From NCBI GenBank assembly GCA_002419135.1, contig DIFM01000035.1:1-7199 (forward strand): a stretch of DNA of 7,199 bases, written 5' to 3'. This document shows positions 1-6,340 of this stretch, one piece after another. How positions within the stretch are numbered: the stretch's first letter is position 1; the number at the start of each line of letters is the position of its first letter. Under the pieces are notes generated by a model that did no database searches, was not told the DNA's origin, and saw only the letters and a list, made by a program, of their open reading frames with translations. A program made the translations under genes and the position numbers. Origin of the DNA: Dehalococcoidia bacterium UBA5748. Lineage in GTDB: Bacteria; Chloroflexota; Dehalococcoidia; Dehalococcoidales; UBA5627.

Positions 1-9
1 CGGGATGAC

Positions 10-120
10 GGATGAGGGTCGATTTGCATTATTCTTCATCCCTCATCAGTTTCGCTTCGTTCAACAGCTTCCCCCAAGGGAAGCCGTTTATCCTGATAAA
101 TCGGGACTCCAGCATGACAG
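10..120. repeat. Non-coding stretch of clustered inverted repeats, likely interspersed repeat element
   Basis: No convincing gene lies here. Three perfect inverted repeats sit in a row. GATGAGGG (11-18) pairs with CCCTCATC (40-47) over a 21-base loop. GCTTCCC (67-73) pairs with GGGAAGC (78-84) over a 4-base loop. TTTATC (87-92) pairs with GATAAA (95-100) over a 2-base loop. Related CGGGA and ATGAC words occur at both ends (CGGGATGAC at 1-9; CGGGACTCC and ATGACAG at 102-120). Such density is typical of mobile-type intergenic repeats rather than of a simple terminator, and no T-tract follows any stem on either strand. The block begins directly after the stop codon of the small gene at 121-390. 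Calling it a dispersed repeat is inference, since other copies cannot be seen from this window. Confidence 0.45.
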
Positions 121-390
121 TTATACTTGCTTTAAATCACCGTTGCCGTTAAAAATATAGCAAAAAAGCGGAGAGAGGCCGTAAACGGCACGGTTGACCT
201 TTTTCTTTAATGAACACCTGCCTACTCTGCCATCTTCCAGCTCTATTATATAGCCGTTTCCTTCAGAAATCCTTTTATATTCCGAGAGGGTAAGCTCCCC
301 CCACCAGTTTTGAGAAATTCCGTTAAAATACTTGTAATCTACTTCCGCTATCAGTTCTCCATCGTAATTATAAAGTCTACCCTGGCTCAT
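121..390 (-). CDS. Small uncharacterised protein, downstream of proB
   Basis: An 89-residue protein that I do not recognise as a named family. It starts with ATG (388-390), preceded by a strong Shine-Dalgarno run AAGGGG about 6 bases upstream, so expression is likely. It begins 21 bp after the proB stop on the same strand, and no promoter is evident in the gap, which suggests co-transcription with proB. The sequence looks like a compact beta-rich domain, with alternating aromatic and charged strands such as GRLYNYDGELIAEV near residues 4-17, an NWWGEL turn at 28-33, and a segment around 47-80 (YIIELEDGRVGRC, then LKKKVNRAVYGLSP, then FCYIFNG). There is no signal peptide, membrane segment or metal motif: only two cysteines (59, 77), not paired in a CxxC. 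The phrase I-ELEDGR-G-C-LKK with a terminal Y-F-G-G resembles small hypothetical proteins I have seen in Chloroflexota genomes, but no function follows. The stop codon abuts a repeat block, so the C-terminus may have been altered. Confidence 0.7.
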   Translation of the reverse strand: MSQGRLYNYDGELIAEVDYKYFNGISQNWWGELTLSEYKRISEGNGYIIELEDGRVGRCSLKKKVNRAVYGLSPLFCYIFNGNGDLKQV

Positions 391-411
391 TTAATCCCCT
401 TTTTGCATTAT

Positions 412-1539
412 TTATAGTATTATAAGATTGTTGCGGTGTATCACTTCCGCACCGGAGTCATGCCCCAGAAGTGTTGCAATCTGCTTTGAGTGTTTTCCCA
501 TTATTATCTCGACATCGGCAGAGCTATAGTTGGTTATACCGCAACCTAAGCGAACTCCGCTCTCGTCAAGTATGTTTACGATATCGCCTCTCTGGTATTT
601 TCCATGGCTTGCGCGTATGCCGGCTGCCAATAGGCTGCTGTTCTTCTGTTTAAGGGCATGCACAGCTCCTTCATCAATTGTCAGCTTACCTTTGATACAT
701 AAGCCGCTTACCATCCAGCGCTTACGGCTGTCATAGTGTTTTGGCGCCGGGACAAAAAGCGTACCCATTTCTTCACCTTCGCTTATCCTTACGAGAATAT
801 CCTGCTGATGTCCGTCTGCAATTACGACAGGAATACCCGATGACGTTGCAAGTTTAGCTGCTTCGATTTTGGTAATCATACCGCCGCTGCCGATATTACT
901 GCCTGCATTTCCTGCCAGCTTTTCTATTTCGACAGTTATACTATCCACTCGATTAATCAGGGTGGCATTGGGGTTACAACGTGGGTCGCAGGTGTACAAA
1001 CCGGCTAAGTCTGTCAGTATCAATAGCAGGTCGGCATCAATCAAATTGGCTACCATTGCCGAAAGATTATCGTTATCACCGAACTTGGCTTCGTGCAGTT
1101 CGTCGATAGCCACCACGTCGTTTTCGTTGATTATTCCGATTATATTTAACTCCAATAGATTTAAGATGGTATTACGGGCATTTAGATAACCGGCTCTATC
1201 CGCGAGGTCTGCCTTGGTAAGCAGAGCTTGTGCTGTAACGATATCGTGCTTGTCGAAAAGCTGCTCATAAATATTCATCAGCCGCGCCTGTCCGACGGCT
1301 GCCAATACCTGTTTATAGGGTATGCCCTTTATACCGTTGGCTTTTCCGAGCTTGTATCTTCCGGCGGCAATCGCGCCCGAGGAAACTACAATTATCTCCA
1401 GTCCTTTTTTGTGTAATGCTGCAATCTGTGATACGAGTGAAGACATCATTTCGACATCAAGACAATCTCCGCCGTTTGTAAGCAGGTTAGAACCGAGTTT
1501 AACGACTATTCTTTTATATGGTAAAAACGAGTTCTTCAT
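412..1539 (-). CDS. proB: Glutamate 5-kinase with C-terminal PUA domain
   Basis: Cytosolic enzyme that phosphorylates L-glutamate to gamma-glutamyl phosphate with ATP, the first step of proline synthesis. At 375 residues it has the usual length of the two-domain form. The amino-acid kinase domain covers about residues 8-255: VVKLGSNLLT (12-21, phosphate loop with Lys14), VVSSGAIAAG (51-60), NEND (138-141), FGDNDNLSA (153-161, substrate binding), LTDLAGLYTCDP (175-186) and GSGGMITK (217-224). The PUA domain covers roughly 280-360, with SSLLAAGI and RGDIVNI visible; in this family it affects oligomer behaviour and feedback control. The start is ATG at 1537-1539. Its Shine-Dalgarno site is weak (GGA about 10 bases upstream), and the predicted leader is only about 20 bases. 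The gene diverges from mfd. The next enzyme, proA, is not adjacent; instead a small unknown gene follows 21 bp downstream. The identification is secure. Confidence 0.97.
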   Translation of the reverse strand: MKNSFLPYKRIVVKLGSNLLTNGGDCLDVEMMSSLVSQIAALHKKGLEIIVVSSGAIAAGRYKLGKANGIKGIPYKQVLAAVGQARLMNIYEQLFDKHDIVTAQALLTKADLADRAGYLNARNTILNLLELNIIGIINENDVVAIDELHEAKFGDNDNLSAMVANLIDADLLLILTDLAGLYTCDPRCNPNATLINRVDSITVEIEKLAGNAGSNIGSGGMITKIEAAKLATSSGIPVVIADGHQQDILVRISEGEEMGTLFVPAPKHYDSRKRWMVSGLCIKGKLTIDEGAVHALKQKNSSLLAAGIRASHGKYQRGDIVNILDESGVRLGCGITNYSSADVEIIMGKHSKQIATLLGHDSGAEVIHRNNLIIL

Positions 1540-1566
1540 TATAATAGTATCCGCAATATTGCAACC

Positions 1567-1595
1567 ATTATAGCAATGCGCGCCAAGTTGGACAA
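1567..1595 (-). promoter_or_regulatory. proB promoter (-35/-10)
   Basis: On the minus strand TTGTCC (1590-1595) is followed after exactly 17 bp by a perfect TATAAT (1567-1572). Transcription should begin near 1560, about 20 bases before the proB ATG. Its -35 shares the bases 1590-1593 with the -35 of the opposing mfd promoter, so RNA polymerase is unlikely to occupy both at once. A 10-bp palindrome, GCAATATTGC (1553-1562), lies at the predicted start site and could bind a regulator, though none is known. This is a sequence-match prediction. Confidence 0.72.
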
Positions 1596-1616
1596 GCGAC
1601 TGCGGTATGTTACAAT
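1588..1616 (+). promoter_or_regulatory. mfd promoter (-35/-10)
   Basis: TTGGAC (1588-1593) is followed after 17 bp by TACAAT (1611-1616), a good sigma-70-type match. The predicted start of transcription is near 1623, giving a leader of about 55 bases that opens with a hairpin (1626-1649). The promoter is back-to-back with that of proB and overlaps its -35. Prediction from consensus only. Confidence 0.68.
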
Positions 1617-1625
1617 TTATTTAAC

Positions 1626-1649
1626 GGGCTAGTTCGTTACGACTAGCCC
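1626..1649 (+). promoter_or_regulatory. Hairpin at the 5' end of the mfd leader
   Basis: GGGCTAGT (1626-1633) is perfectly complementary to ACTAGCCC (1642-1649). Two further C-G pairs continue inside it after one bulged T, closing a TTA loop (1637-1639). No T-tract follows on either strand, so it does not look like an intrinsic terminator. It begins only a few bases after the predicted mfd transcription start and lies 15 bases before the Shine-Dalgarno site. Hairpins so close to a 5' end are known to protect messages from 5'-end-dependent decay. A protein-binding operator on the DNA is the main alternative. Confidence 0.55.
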
Positions 1650-1677
1650 TAAAGGCGTTTGGAAAAAGGGAAATAAT

Positions 1678-4600
1678 TTGAAGAGTTTGCTTGGTCTTAT
1701 ATCTGAAATGCCAGCTTACAGTAATCTGTTGGAAAGAATTGGTAAACAGCGGGAAATGGGAGAAGTTGCGGTTATTAACGCTGCCAAGCCTTACCTGATT
1801 GCTGCTCTGTATCGAGATTTAAAAATGCCGATAATGGTAATAACTGCCAGGGCGGATAATGCCGGCAGATTAAAAGAACAGATAGTTGCCTGGTGCGGCT
1901 CGGATAGCAATATAGACCTTTTCCCGGAACCGGACAGGCTGCCATATCAAAGGGTATCGTCCGACAATTTCAATGAAATTGAAAGAATCCGGGTGCTGTC
2001 GGGTCTGTTGAAATACGATAAAAACAGGCCTACCCCGCTTGTTATAATGTCAACGCAATCATTGATGCAAAAGGTTGCCGCGTTAGAAGATTTCAAGGAC
2101 TCATATCATAGTATTAAACTCGGAATGCAGATTGAACCTTATGAACTGTTAAAAAAGTGGCAGTCGATTGGCTATAAGAGTGAGAGTATCGTTGAATTAC
2201 CGGGCAGTATGAGCCATCGTGGTGGTATTCTTGATATCTATCCTCTGACATCGGAGAAACCGGTCAGATTGGAGTTTATGGGCAACACCATAGACAGTTT
2301 GCGTTTATTCGACCCTCAAACCCAGCGCTCACAGGAGACTATATCAAGTATTGATATAGGGCTGGCAACGGAAATGATAGCCCCGTTTTTAATGGATAAA
2401 TCCGAGCTTAAGAGAATAATCGACACAATCGATTTATCCAATTGCAGTGCTGATGTTAAAAGGCATTACAAGCAGGATTTGAATATGTTTTTAGAGGGGC
2501 ATACACCGTCAGAAAAGCAGTTTTATGCACCGTTATTCAATACGGGTAATGTTTTGGATTATATTTCTGAGGGCTCGTTGATTATTTTGGATGAAAAACA
2601 AAACATTAATCAAGCAATGGAGCATCTGGATGCCGAAGCAAATCAGCTTAAACAGGATAAATTGGCAAATCGTGAATTGCCTCACGGGTATCCCTCACCG
2701 TATTTCTCTACCGATGATATACAATCGTACTTGAGTGGTAGGAAGAAACTGAATCTGGTTTCCTGGGGGGATGTATCCCGTCTCGCTTTTTCACCGGCAC
2801 AGGACTTCGTCGGCAATCTGCCCAAATTTGCAGATGAAGTCAACAGTCTAATGTTATCTAAAAAGAGGGTCATCGTGATTACTCACCAGGCCAAACGACT
2901 ATCCGAGTTATTGGAAGAGCAAGAGATCTTTAGCGTTAATCTTGATGAAGAACAAGATGCCACACCCGGATTCGGGGAAATATCCATAGCCGGTGGCGCC
3001 TTAACCGATGGCTGGATAATGAACGGGAATACCTGCCTGTTTACGGATAGCGAGATATTCGGGTTTATTAAACAAAGAAGGTTCGTAAAAAAACGTCCGG
3101 TATCAAAAATTAAACTCTATGAAGATATCAACCCTGGTGATTATGTGGTACACATCGAGCATGGTATCGCTAAATTTACCGGAATTACAAGAATGGGAGC
3201 TTCTTCCATCGAGTATATGGTGCTGAAATATGCTGAGGGTGACAGGTTGTATGTTCCTGTCGACCAGATAGACCGTGTAGGGCGTTATATCGGTGGCAGC
3301 GATAAAATACCGGTTCTTAATCGTCTGGGTACTCAGGATTGGGCAAGGGCAAAGCAGAAAGCGCAAAAATCTGTCGAAGAAGTTGCGGAAGAGTTATTGG
3401 AGCTCTATGCGGCAAGAGAAACGGCTTCCGGCTTTGCTTTTTCCCCCGATACCGTCTGGCAGCAGGAAATGGAAGCCTCGTTTCCCTATGTAGAGACACC
3501 GGACCAGATAATAGTTCAGGACGAGGTTAAGGCTGATATGTCTAAAGCCAAACCGATGGACAGACTTATTATGGGGGATGTGGGTTACGGTAAAACGGAA
3601 GTAGCATTACGAGCGGCATTCAAAGCGATTATGGATAATAAACAGGTAGCGGTGCTGGTTCCGACGACAGTGCTTGCCGAACAGCATTATGCCACTTTTA
3701 CCCAGAGGTTGAAGGCGTTTCCTGTCAGCGTGGAAGTTTTGAGCCGTTTTCGCACACATAAACAACAGAAGGAGATTATTGAGAAACTTGCCGAAGGCAA
3801 GGTTGATATATGCATCGGCACCCATCGCCTGTTACAGAAAGATGTTATCTTTAAAGACCTGGGGCTTTTAATTATCGATGAGGAGCAACGCTTCGGCGTA
3901 AATCATAAAGAGTATTTGAAAAATATCAGAAAAGAAGTGGACGTGCTTGCAATGAGCGCTACGCCTATTCCGCGAACACTGCATATGTCGCTGGTGGGTG
4001 TTAGGGATATGAGCGTTATCGAAACTCCACCGGAAGAAAGATTACCGGTGAGAACTTATGTCGCCGAATATGACGGCCAACTGGTAAAAGAAGCCATTAT
4101 GAAAGAACTGGAACGCGACGGGCAGGTCTTTTTTGTACACAACCGCGTTCGGAGTATCGGTATGATTGCCCAAAAGGTAAAGGAACTGGTGCCATTTGCC
4201 GGAATTGCGGTGGCTCACGGGCGAATGAGTGAGGTGGAGCTGGAAGGTGTGATGACCGATTTTTCACGCGGTGATATAGACGTACTTATCTGTACTACCA
4301 TCATTGAATCCGGGCTTGACGTCCCCAATGCCAATACTCTGATTATCAATCAAGCCGACAAGTTAGGGCTGACTCAGCTCTACCAGTTGAGGGGCAGGGT
4401 GGGGAGAGGGTCTAACCTGGCTTATGCTTATTTTCTATACGATAAAGGTAAGAATATCACCGAAGAAGCCCGCCAGCGTCTGAACGTTATCTACGAAGCT
4501 ACAGAGCTGGGCGCCGGTACAAGCATTGCTATGAAAGATCTCGAAATAAGGGGGGCCGGTAATCTGCTTGGAATGAAACAAAGCGGGCATATCAATGCAG

Positions 4601-5121
4601 TAGGGTTCAGTTTATATACCAGTTTATTGGCTGAGGCGGTTAGTGATATCAGATACAGACACCAAAACCAAAAACCGCTGCCGGTAAAAAAAATGCCGCA
4701 GACGACTGTCAATTTACCGCTTAATGCCCTAATACCTGAATGGTACGTTTCGGATGTGGCGGTTCGATTGAATCTCTATCACAGGCTAGCGGATATAAAA
4801 AATAAAGAAGAACTGAATAAGTTAAAAATGGAGTTTAGCGACCGTTTCGGCACTTTACCGGCGGAAGTCAATAATTTGCTTTTTAGCGTGAATATAAAGA
4901 TTAAAGCCGGCAGGGCGGGAGTTAAGTCCATAGTCAGTGAAGATGAAAGAATTGTAGTTCGGCTGGTTGACGGTTTACAGCTGGAAAAACAAAAGACAGC
5001 GTTGTTGCCTAAAGCAGGAATTACAATGGGAAGGACACAATTGAATATAGAGTATAAGAAACTCGGGAAAGATTGGGTTAAGTCACTGGAACGGATATTG
5101 GATATTATCAGGTTGACATAA
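1678..5121 (+). CDS. mfd: Transcription-repair coupling factor Mfd
   Basis: DNA translocase that pushes stalled RNA polymerase off damaged templates and recruits UvrA for nucleotide excision repair. Its 1147 residues match the usual full length. The N-terminal third (about 1-470) is the UvrB-like module, which keeps the UvrA-recruiting fold but has no working Walker A (an INAAKPYL stretch stands where one would be). The RNA-polymerase-interacting CarD-like domain spans about 482-555 (NPGDYVVHIEHGIAKFTGI, then RLYVPVDQIDRVGRYIG). The helicase-type motor follows: Walker A GDVGYGKTE (633-641), DEEQ box (734-737), SATPIPRT (from 760), ESGLDVPNANT, and QLRGRVGRG (903-911). The C-terminal autoinhibitory TRCF domain fills roughly 1000-1120. 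Translation starts at TTG (1678), chosen because AAAGGG (1665-1670) sits 7 bases upstream and the protein then has standard length; the next ATG would remove ten residues and lacks such a site. It is divergent from proB and convergent with acpP. All motor motifs look intact. Confidence 0.98.
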   Translation: MKSLLGLISEMPAYSNLLERIGKQREMGEVAVINAAKPYLIAALYRDLKMPIMVITARADNAGRLKEQIVAWCGSDSNIDLFPEPDRLPYQRVSSDNFNEIERIRVLSGLLKYDKNRPTPLVIMSTQSLMQKVAALEDFKDSYHSIKLGMQIEPYELLKKWQSIGYKSESIVELPGSMSHRGGILDIYPLTSEKPVRLEFMGNTIDSLRLFDPQTQRSQETISSIDIGLATEMIAPFLMDKSELKRIIDTIDLSNCSADVKRHYKQDLNMFLEGHTPSEKQFYAPLFNTGNVLDYISEGSLIILDEKQNINQAMEHLDAEANQLKQDKLANRELPHGYPSPYFSTDDIQSYLSGRKKLNLVSWGDVSRLAFSPAQDFVGNLPKFADEVNSLMLSKKRVIVITHQAKRLSELLEEQEIFSVNLDEEQDATPGFGEISIAGGALTDGWIMNGNTCLFTDSEIFGFIKQRRFVKKRPVSKIKLYEDINPGDYVVHIEHGIAKFTGITRMGASSIEYMVLKYAEGDRLYVPVDQIDRVGRYIGGSDKIPVLNRLGTQDWARAKQKAQKSVEEVAEELLELYAARETASGFAFSPDTVWQQEMEASFPYVETPDQIIVQDEVKADMSKAKPMDRLIMGDVGYGKTEVALRAAFKAIMDNKQVAVLVPTTVLAEQHYATFTQRLKAFPVSVEVLSRFRTHKQQKEIIEKLAEGKVDICIGTHRLLQKDVIFKDLGLLIIDEEQRFGVNHKEYLKNIRKEVDVLAMSATPIPRTLHMSLVGVRDMSVIETPPEERLPVRTYVAEYDGQLVKEAIMKELERDGQVFFVHNRVRSIGMIAQKVKELVPFAGIAVAHGRMSEVELEGVMTDFSRGDIDVLICTTIIESGLDVPNANTLIINQADKLGLTQLYQLRGRVGRGSNLAYAYFLYDKGKNITEEARQRLNVIYEATELGAGTSIAMKDLEIRGAGNLLGMKQSGHINAVGFSLYTSLLAEAVSDIRYRHQNQKPLPVKKMPQTTVNLPLNALIPEWYVSDVAVRLNLYHRLADIKNKEELNKLKMEFSDRFGTLPAEVNNLLFSVNIKIKAGRAGVKSIVSEDERIVVRLVDGLQLEKQKTALLPKAGITMGRTQLNIEYKKLGKDWVKSLERILDIIRLT

Positions 5122-5176
5122 AAAACTAATAGGACAAACTTTGAGTCTTATCAATAACCCCGTTTGTTATTAACAA
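5122..5176. other. Short convergent gap between mfd and acpP with small palindromes
   Basis: Two opposing genes end 55 bp apart here. AATAAC (5153-5158) pairs with GTTATT (5166-5171) over CCCGTTT, and the overlapping TTGTTA-T-TAACAA (5164-5176) is a perfect 13-bp palindrome. Both stems are short and AT-rich and lack a following T-run in either direction. If transcription ends here it is not by a textbook intrinsic terminator, so read-through with antisense overlap of mfd and acpP messages is possible. Confidence 0.35.
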
Positions 5177-5545
5177 CTATTTACCGCGCTTATTTTTAAA
5201 CAGATTATTAAAAAACGAAGGTTTTTTAGCGGGATTGGCATTTCTATCTACTGTATTCTTATACTTTCTGCCGGATGGATTATCCTGTGCATTCGGGGAA
5301 AGTATATAGTTAATATAATCGATGGCATCTCGTACTGTCTTAATACTGTCGGCATCTTCATCGGGTATGCTTACCGAATGCTCAGCAGTGCTGAATTCTT
5401 CTTCCATTGCCATTGTGAGTTCTACCATATCAAGGGAATCTGCATTCAGGTCTTCAGTAAAACGGGCTTCCGGCTTTATTTCACTTTCGGCTACGCCAAG
5501 TTGACTGGCGATAATTTTTTTAACTCTCTCGGATACTGTTGCCAT
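5177..5545 (-). CDS. acpP: Acyl carrier protein with extra basic C-terminal tail
   Basis: Carrier of growing acyl chains in type II fatty acid synthesis, active once Ser37 bears 4'-phosphopantetheine. The DSLDMVEL segment (36-43) is the classic attachment site and helix II start, and SIKTVRDAIDYI (67-78) is the closing helix. Start is ATG (5543-5545) with a near-perfect GGAGGTG four bases upstream, so strong translation is expected. At 122 residues it is about 40 longer than a normal ACP of 75-85. The surplus is a C-terminal tail from about residue 84, rich in Lys, Arg and Asn, ending in KKPSFFNNLFKNKRGK; the ACP body is by contrast strongly acidic. A few extra residues (about 52-59, STAEHSVS) also sit before IPDEDADS. 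The gene lies 17 bp after nusB and is almost certainly co-transcribed with it. It may be the housekeeping ACP or a specialised one; the fab genes are not here to decide. Confidence 0.93.
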   Translation of the reverse strand: MATVSERVKKIIASQLGVAESEIKPEARFTEDLNADSLDMVELTMAMEEEFSTAEHSVSIPDEDADSIKTVRDAIDYINYILSPNAQDNPSGRKYKNTVDRNANPAKKPSFFNNLFKNKRGK

Positions 5546-5562
5546 TTTTCACCTCCATTTTA

Positions 5563-5973
5563 CTATCTGGTTGCCAGGTTGCTAACGGAGCTTAATACCC
5601 CGTTAATAAACCTCGGAGAACTGTCGCTGCCAAAATTTTTAGCCAGCTCGACAGCTTCGTTTATAGCTACTTTGATGGGTGTTTTATTATCAAATAAAAT
5701 TTCGAATATTGCAAGCCTCAGAATATTACGGTCGATGACGGATATCTGGGCGATAGGCCATGTCGGGGCGAATTTTTTTATATTTTCGTCGATTGGTTTT
5801 TTATTTTCGAGCACACCGAAGACCATTTCTCTAACAAACTCTATATTTTCCTCGATCAAAACTTGTTCTGAAAGCGCATGTTGAATTACTTCTTCAGGTT
5901 TATGTCCCACCGAATCTACTTCATATAATACCTGAAGTGCAACAACCCTTGATTTTCTTCTGGCTCCGCTCAT
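5563..5973 (-). CDS. nusB: Transcription antitermination factor NusB
   Basis: Small all-helical RNA-binding protein that, with NusE (ribosomal protein S10), binds boxA in rRNA leaders and keeps RNA polymerase in antitermination mode during rRNA synthesis. Its 136 residues are typical. The N-terminal arginine-rich ARRKSRVVALQVLYEVD (4-20) provides the boxA-binding start, and the family signature runs through RNILRLAIFEILF (82-94) and PIKVAINEAVELAKNFG (99-115), then SPRFINGVL (119-127). Start is ATG (5971-5973) with GGAG about 7 bases upstream. An own promoter lies at 6008-6037. acpP follows after 17 bp. Nothing is missing or unusual in the protein. Confidence 0.97.
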   Translation of the reverse strand: MSGARRKSRVVALQVLYEVDSVGHKPEEVIQHALSEQVLIEENIEFVREMVFGVLENKKPIDENIKKFAPTWPIAQISVIDRNILRLAIFEILFDNKTPIKVAINEAVELAKNFGSDSSPRFINGVLSSVSNLATR

Positions 5974-6007
5974 TTTCCACTCCGATTAGTTCGAATTGTC
6001 GGACTAT

Positions 6008-6037
6008 ATTATAACACTGCTTTATTAATGATGTTAG
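6008..6037 (-). promoter_or_regulatory. Promoter of nusB-acpP (extended -10)
   Basis: On the minus strand TGTTATAAT (hexamer at 6008-6013) is a perfect extended -10 (TG-n-TATAAT). CTAACA (6032-6037), 18 bp upstream, is a weak -35 matching four of six bases. Transcription would start near 6001, giving a leader of about 28 bases before nusB. Just upstream, GAAAA and TTTTC flank CGGCCG (6044-6060), a small palindrome that could serve as a binding site. Confidence 0.62.
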
Positions 6038-6058
6038 TGTTTCGAAAATCGGCCGTTT

Positions 6059-6289
6059 TCAAAACAGGTTAGAATGTGAAATGACTTTTATTCGCAAATT
6101 GTTTGCGAATAATCTTTTTTCTTTAACCAGCTTCGGATTGTCAATACTACAATAAGTGTTGCTTAAGATTACAGGTACTTTGCTTACAGTCTGAAGATAA
6201 TTATCAACAGCTATAATTAAGGTCGCCTTACATTCCGATGCCGGCGTACCGGTAATGGAATACGAGCGACCCTGGATGGTTAAAATCAA
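6059..6289 (-). pseudogene. Doubtful small frame, possible remnant of a YgiT/MqsA-type zinc-finger protein
   Basis: An open frame of 76 codons lies between rpmF and nusB. I doubt it is an intact gene: its only early start is TTG (6287-6289), there is no Shine-Dalgarno site, an in-frame TGA lies at 6296-6298, and its last third contains a perfect 11-bp inverted repeat. Residues 4-20 read TIQGRSYSITGTPASEC, which resembles the strand-turn leading into the second CxxC of YgiT/MqsA-type zinc fingers (Y-G-x-x-Y-x-I-x-G-x-P-A-x-x-C-x-x-C-G). The second cysteine of that pair and the upstream CxxC are missing; the only cysteines are 20 and 47. A GGC-GAC-CTT string in another frame, 2 bases after the Cys20 codon, would read GDL, as if a few bases had been lost. 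The simplest reading is a decayed fragment. A chance frame, or an unknown small protein, cannot be excluded. The family link is from memory of the motif. Confidence 0.3.
6088..6120 (+). terminator. Strong plus-strand terminator-like hairpin with no obvious gene to end
   Basis: TTATTCGCAAA (6088-6098) and TTTGCGAATAA (6102-6112) form a perfect 11-bp stem with a TTG loop, followed on the plus strand by TC and six Ts (6115-6120), then CTTT. This is the form of an intrinsic terminator for rightward transcripts. On the minus strand, where all neighbouring genes lie, the stem is followed by AAGTCATTT, which is not a U-tract. No plus-strand gene is seen between 5121 and here, so it may stop antisense or read-through RNA coming from mfd, or be a leftover of a decayed element. 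Confidence 0.5.
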
Positions 6290-6340
6290 TTTATTTCACA
6301 TTTAGCTAATAAAACACAAATGTAATGTTTATAAAGCAGT

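Noticed and set aside
1..120. CRISPR array or tRNA gene at the left edge
   Set aside because: The repeats are inverted and different from each other, with no regular repeat-spacer pattern, and no cloverleaf can be drawn.
869..1189. Plus-strand open frame of 106 codons inside proB
   Set aside because: Antisense to the conserved kinase core of proB; low-complexity Ser/Ile/Leu composition and no motif.
1626..1649. Intrinsic terminator between proB and mfd
   Set aside because: The stem is good but no T-run follows in either direction, and it lies after a promoter rather than after a gene.
1678..1710. Later ATG start for mfd at 1708
   Set aside because: It has no ribosome binding site at the right distance, whereas the TTG at 1678 has AAAGGG 7 bases upstream and gives normal protein length.
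5153..5176. Bidirectional terminator between mfd and acpP
   Set aside because: Stems are only six AT-rich pairs without a T-tract, so I list the palindromes without calling a terminator.
5378..5884. Plus-strand open frame of 168 codons across nusB and acpP
   Set aside because: It runs antisense to two clearly identified genes, and its protein shows no family features. It is a frame shadow.
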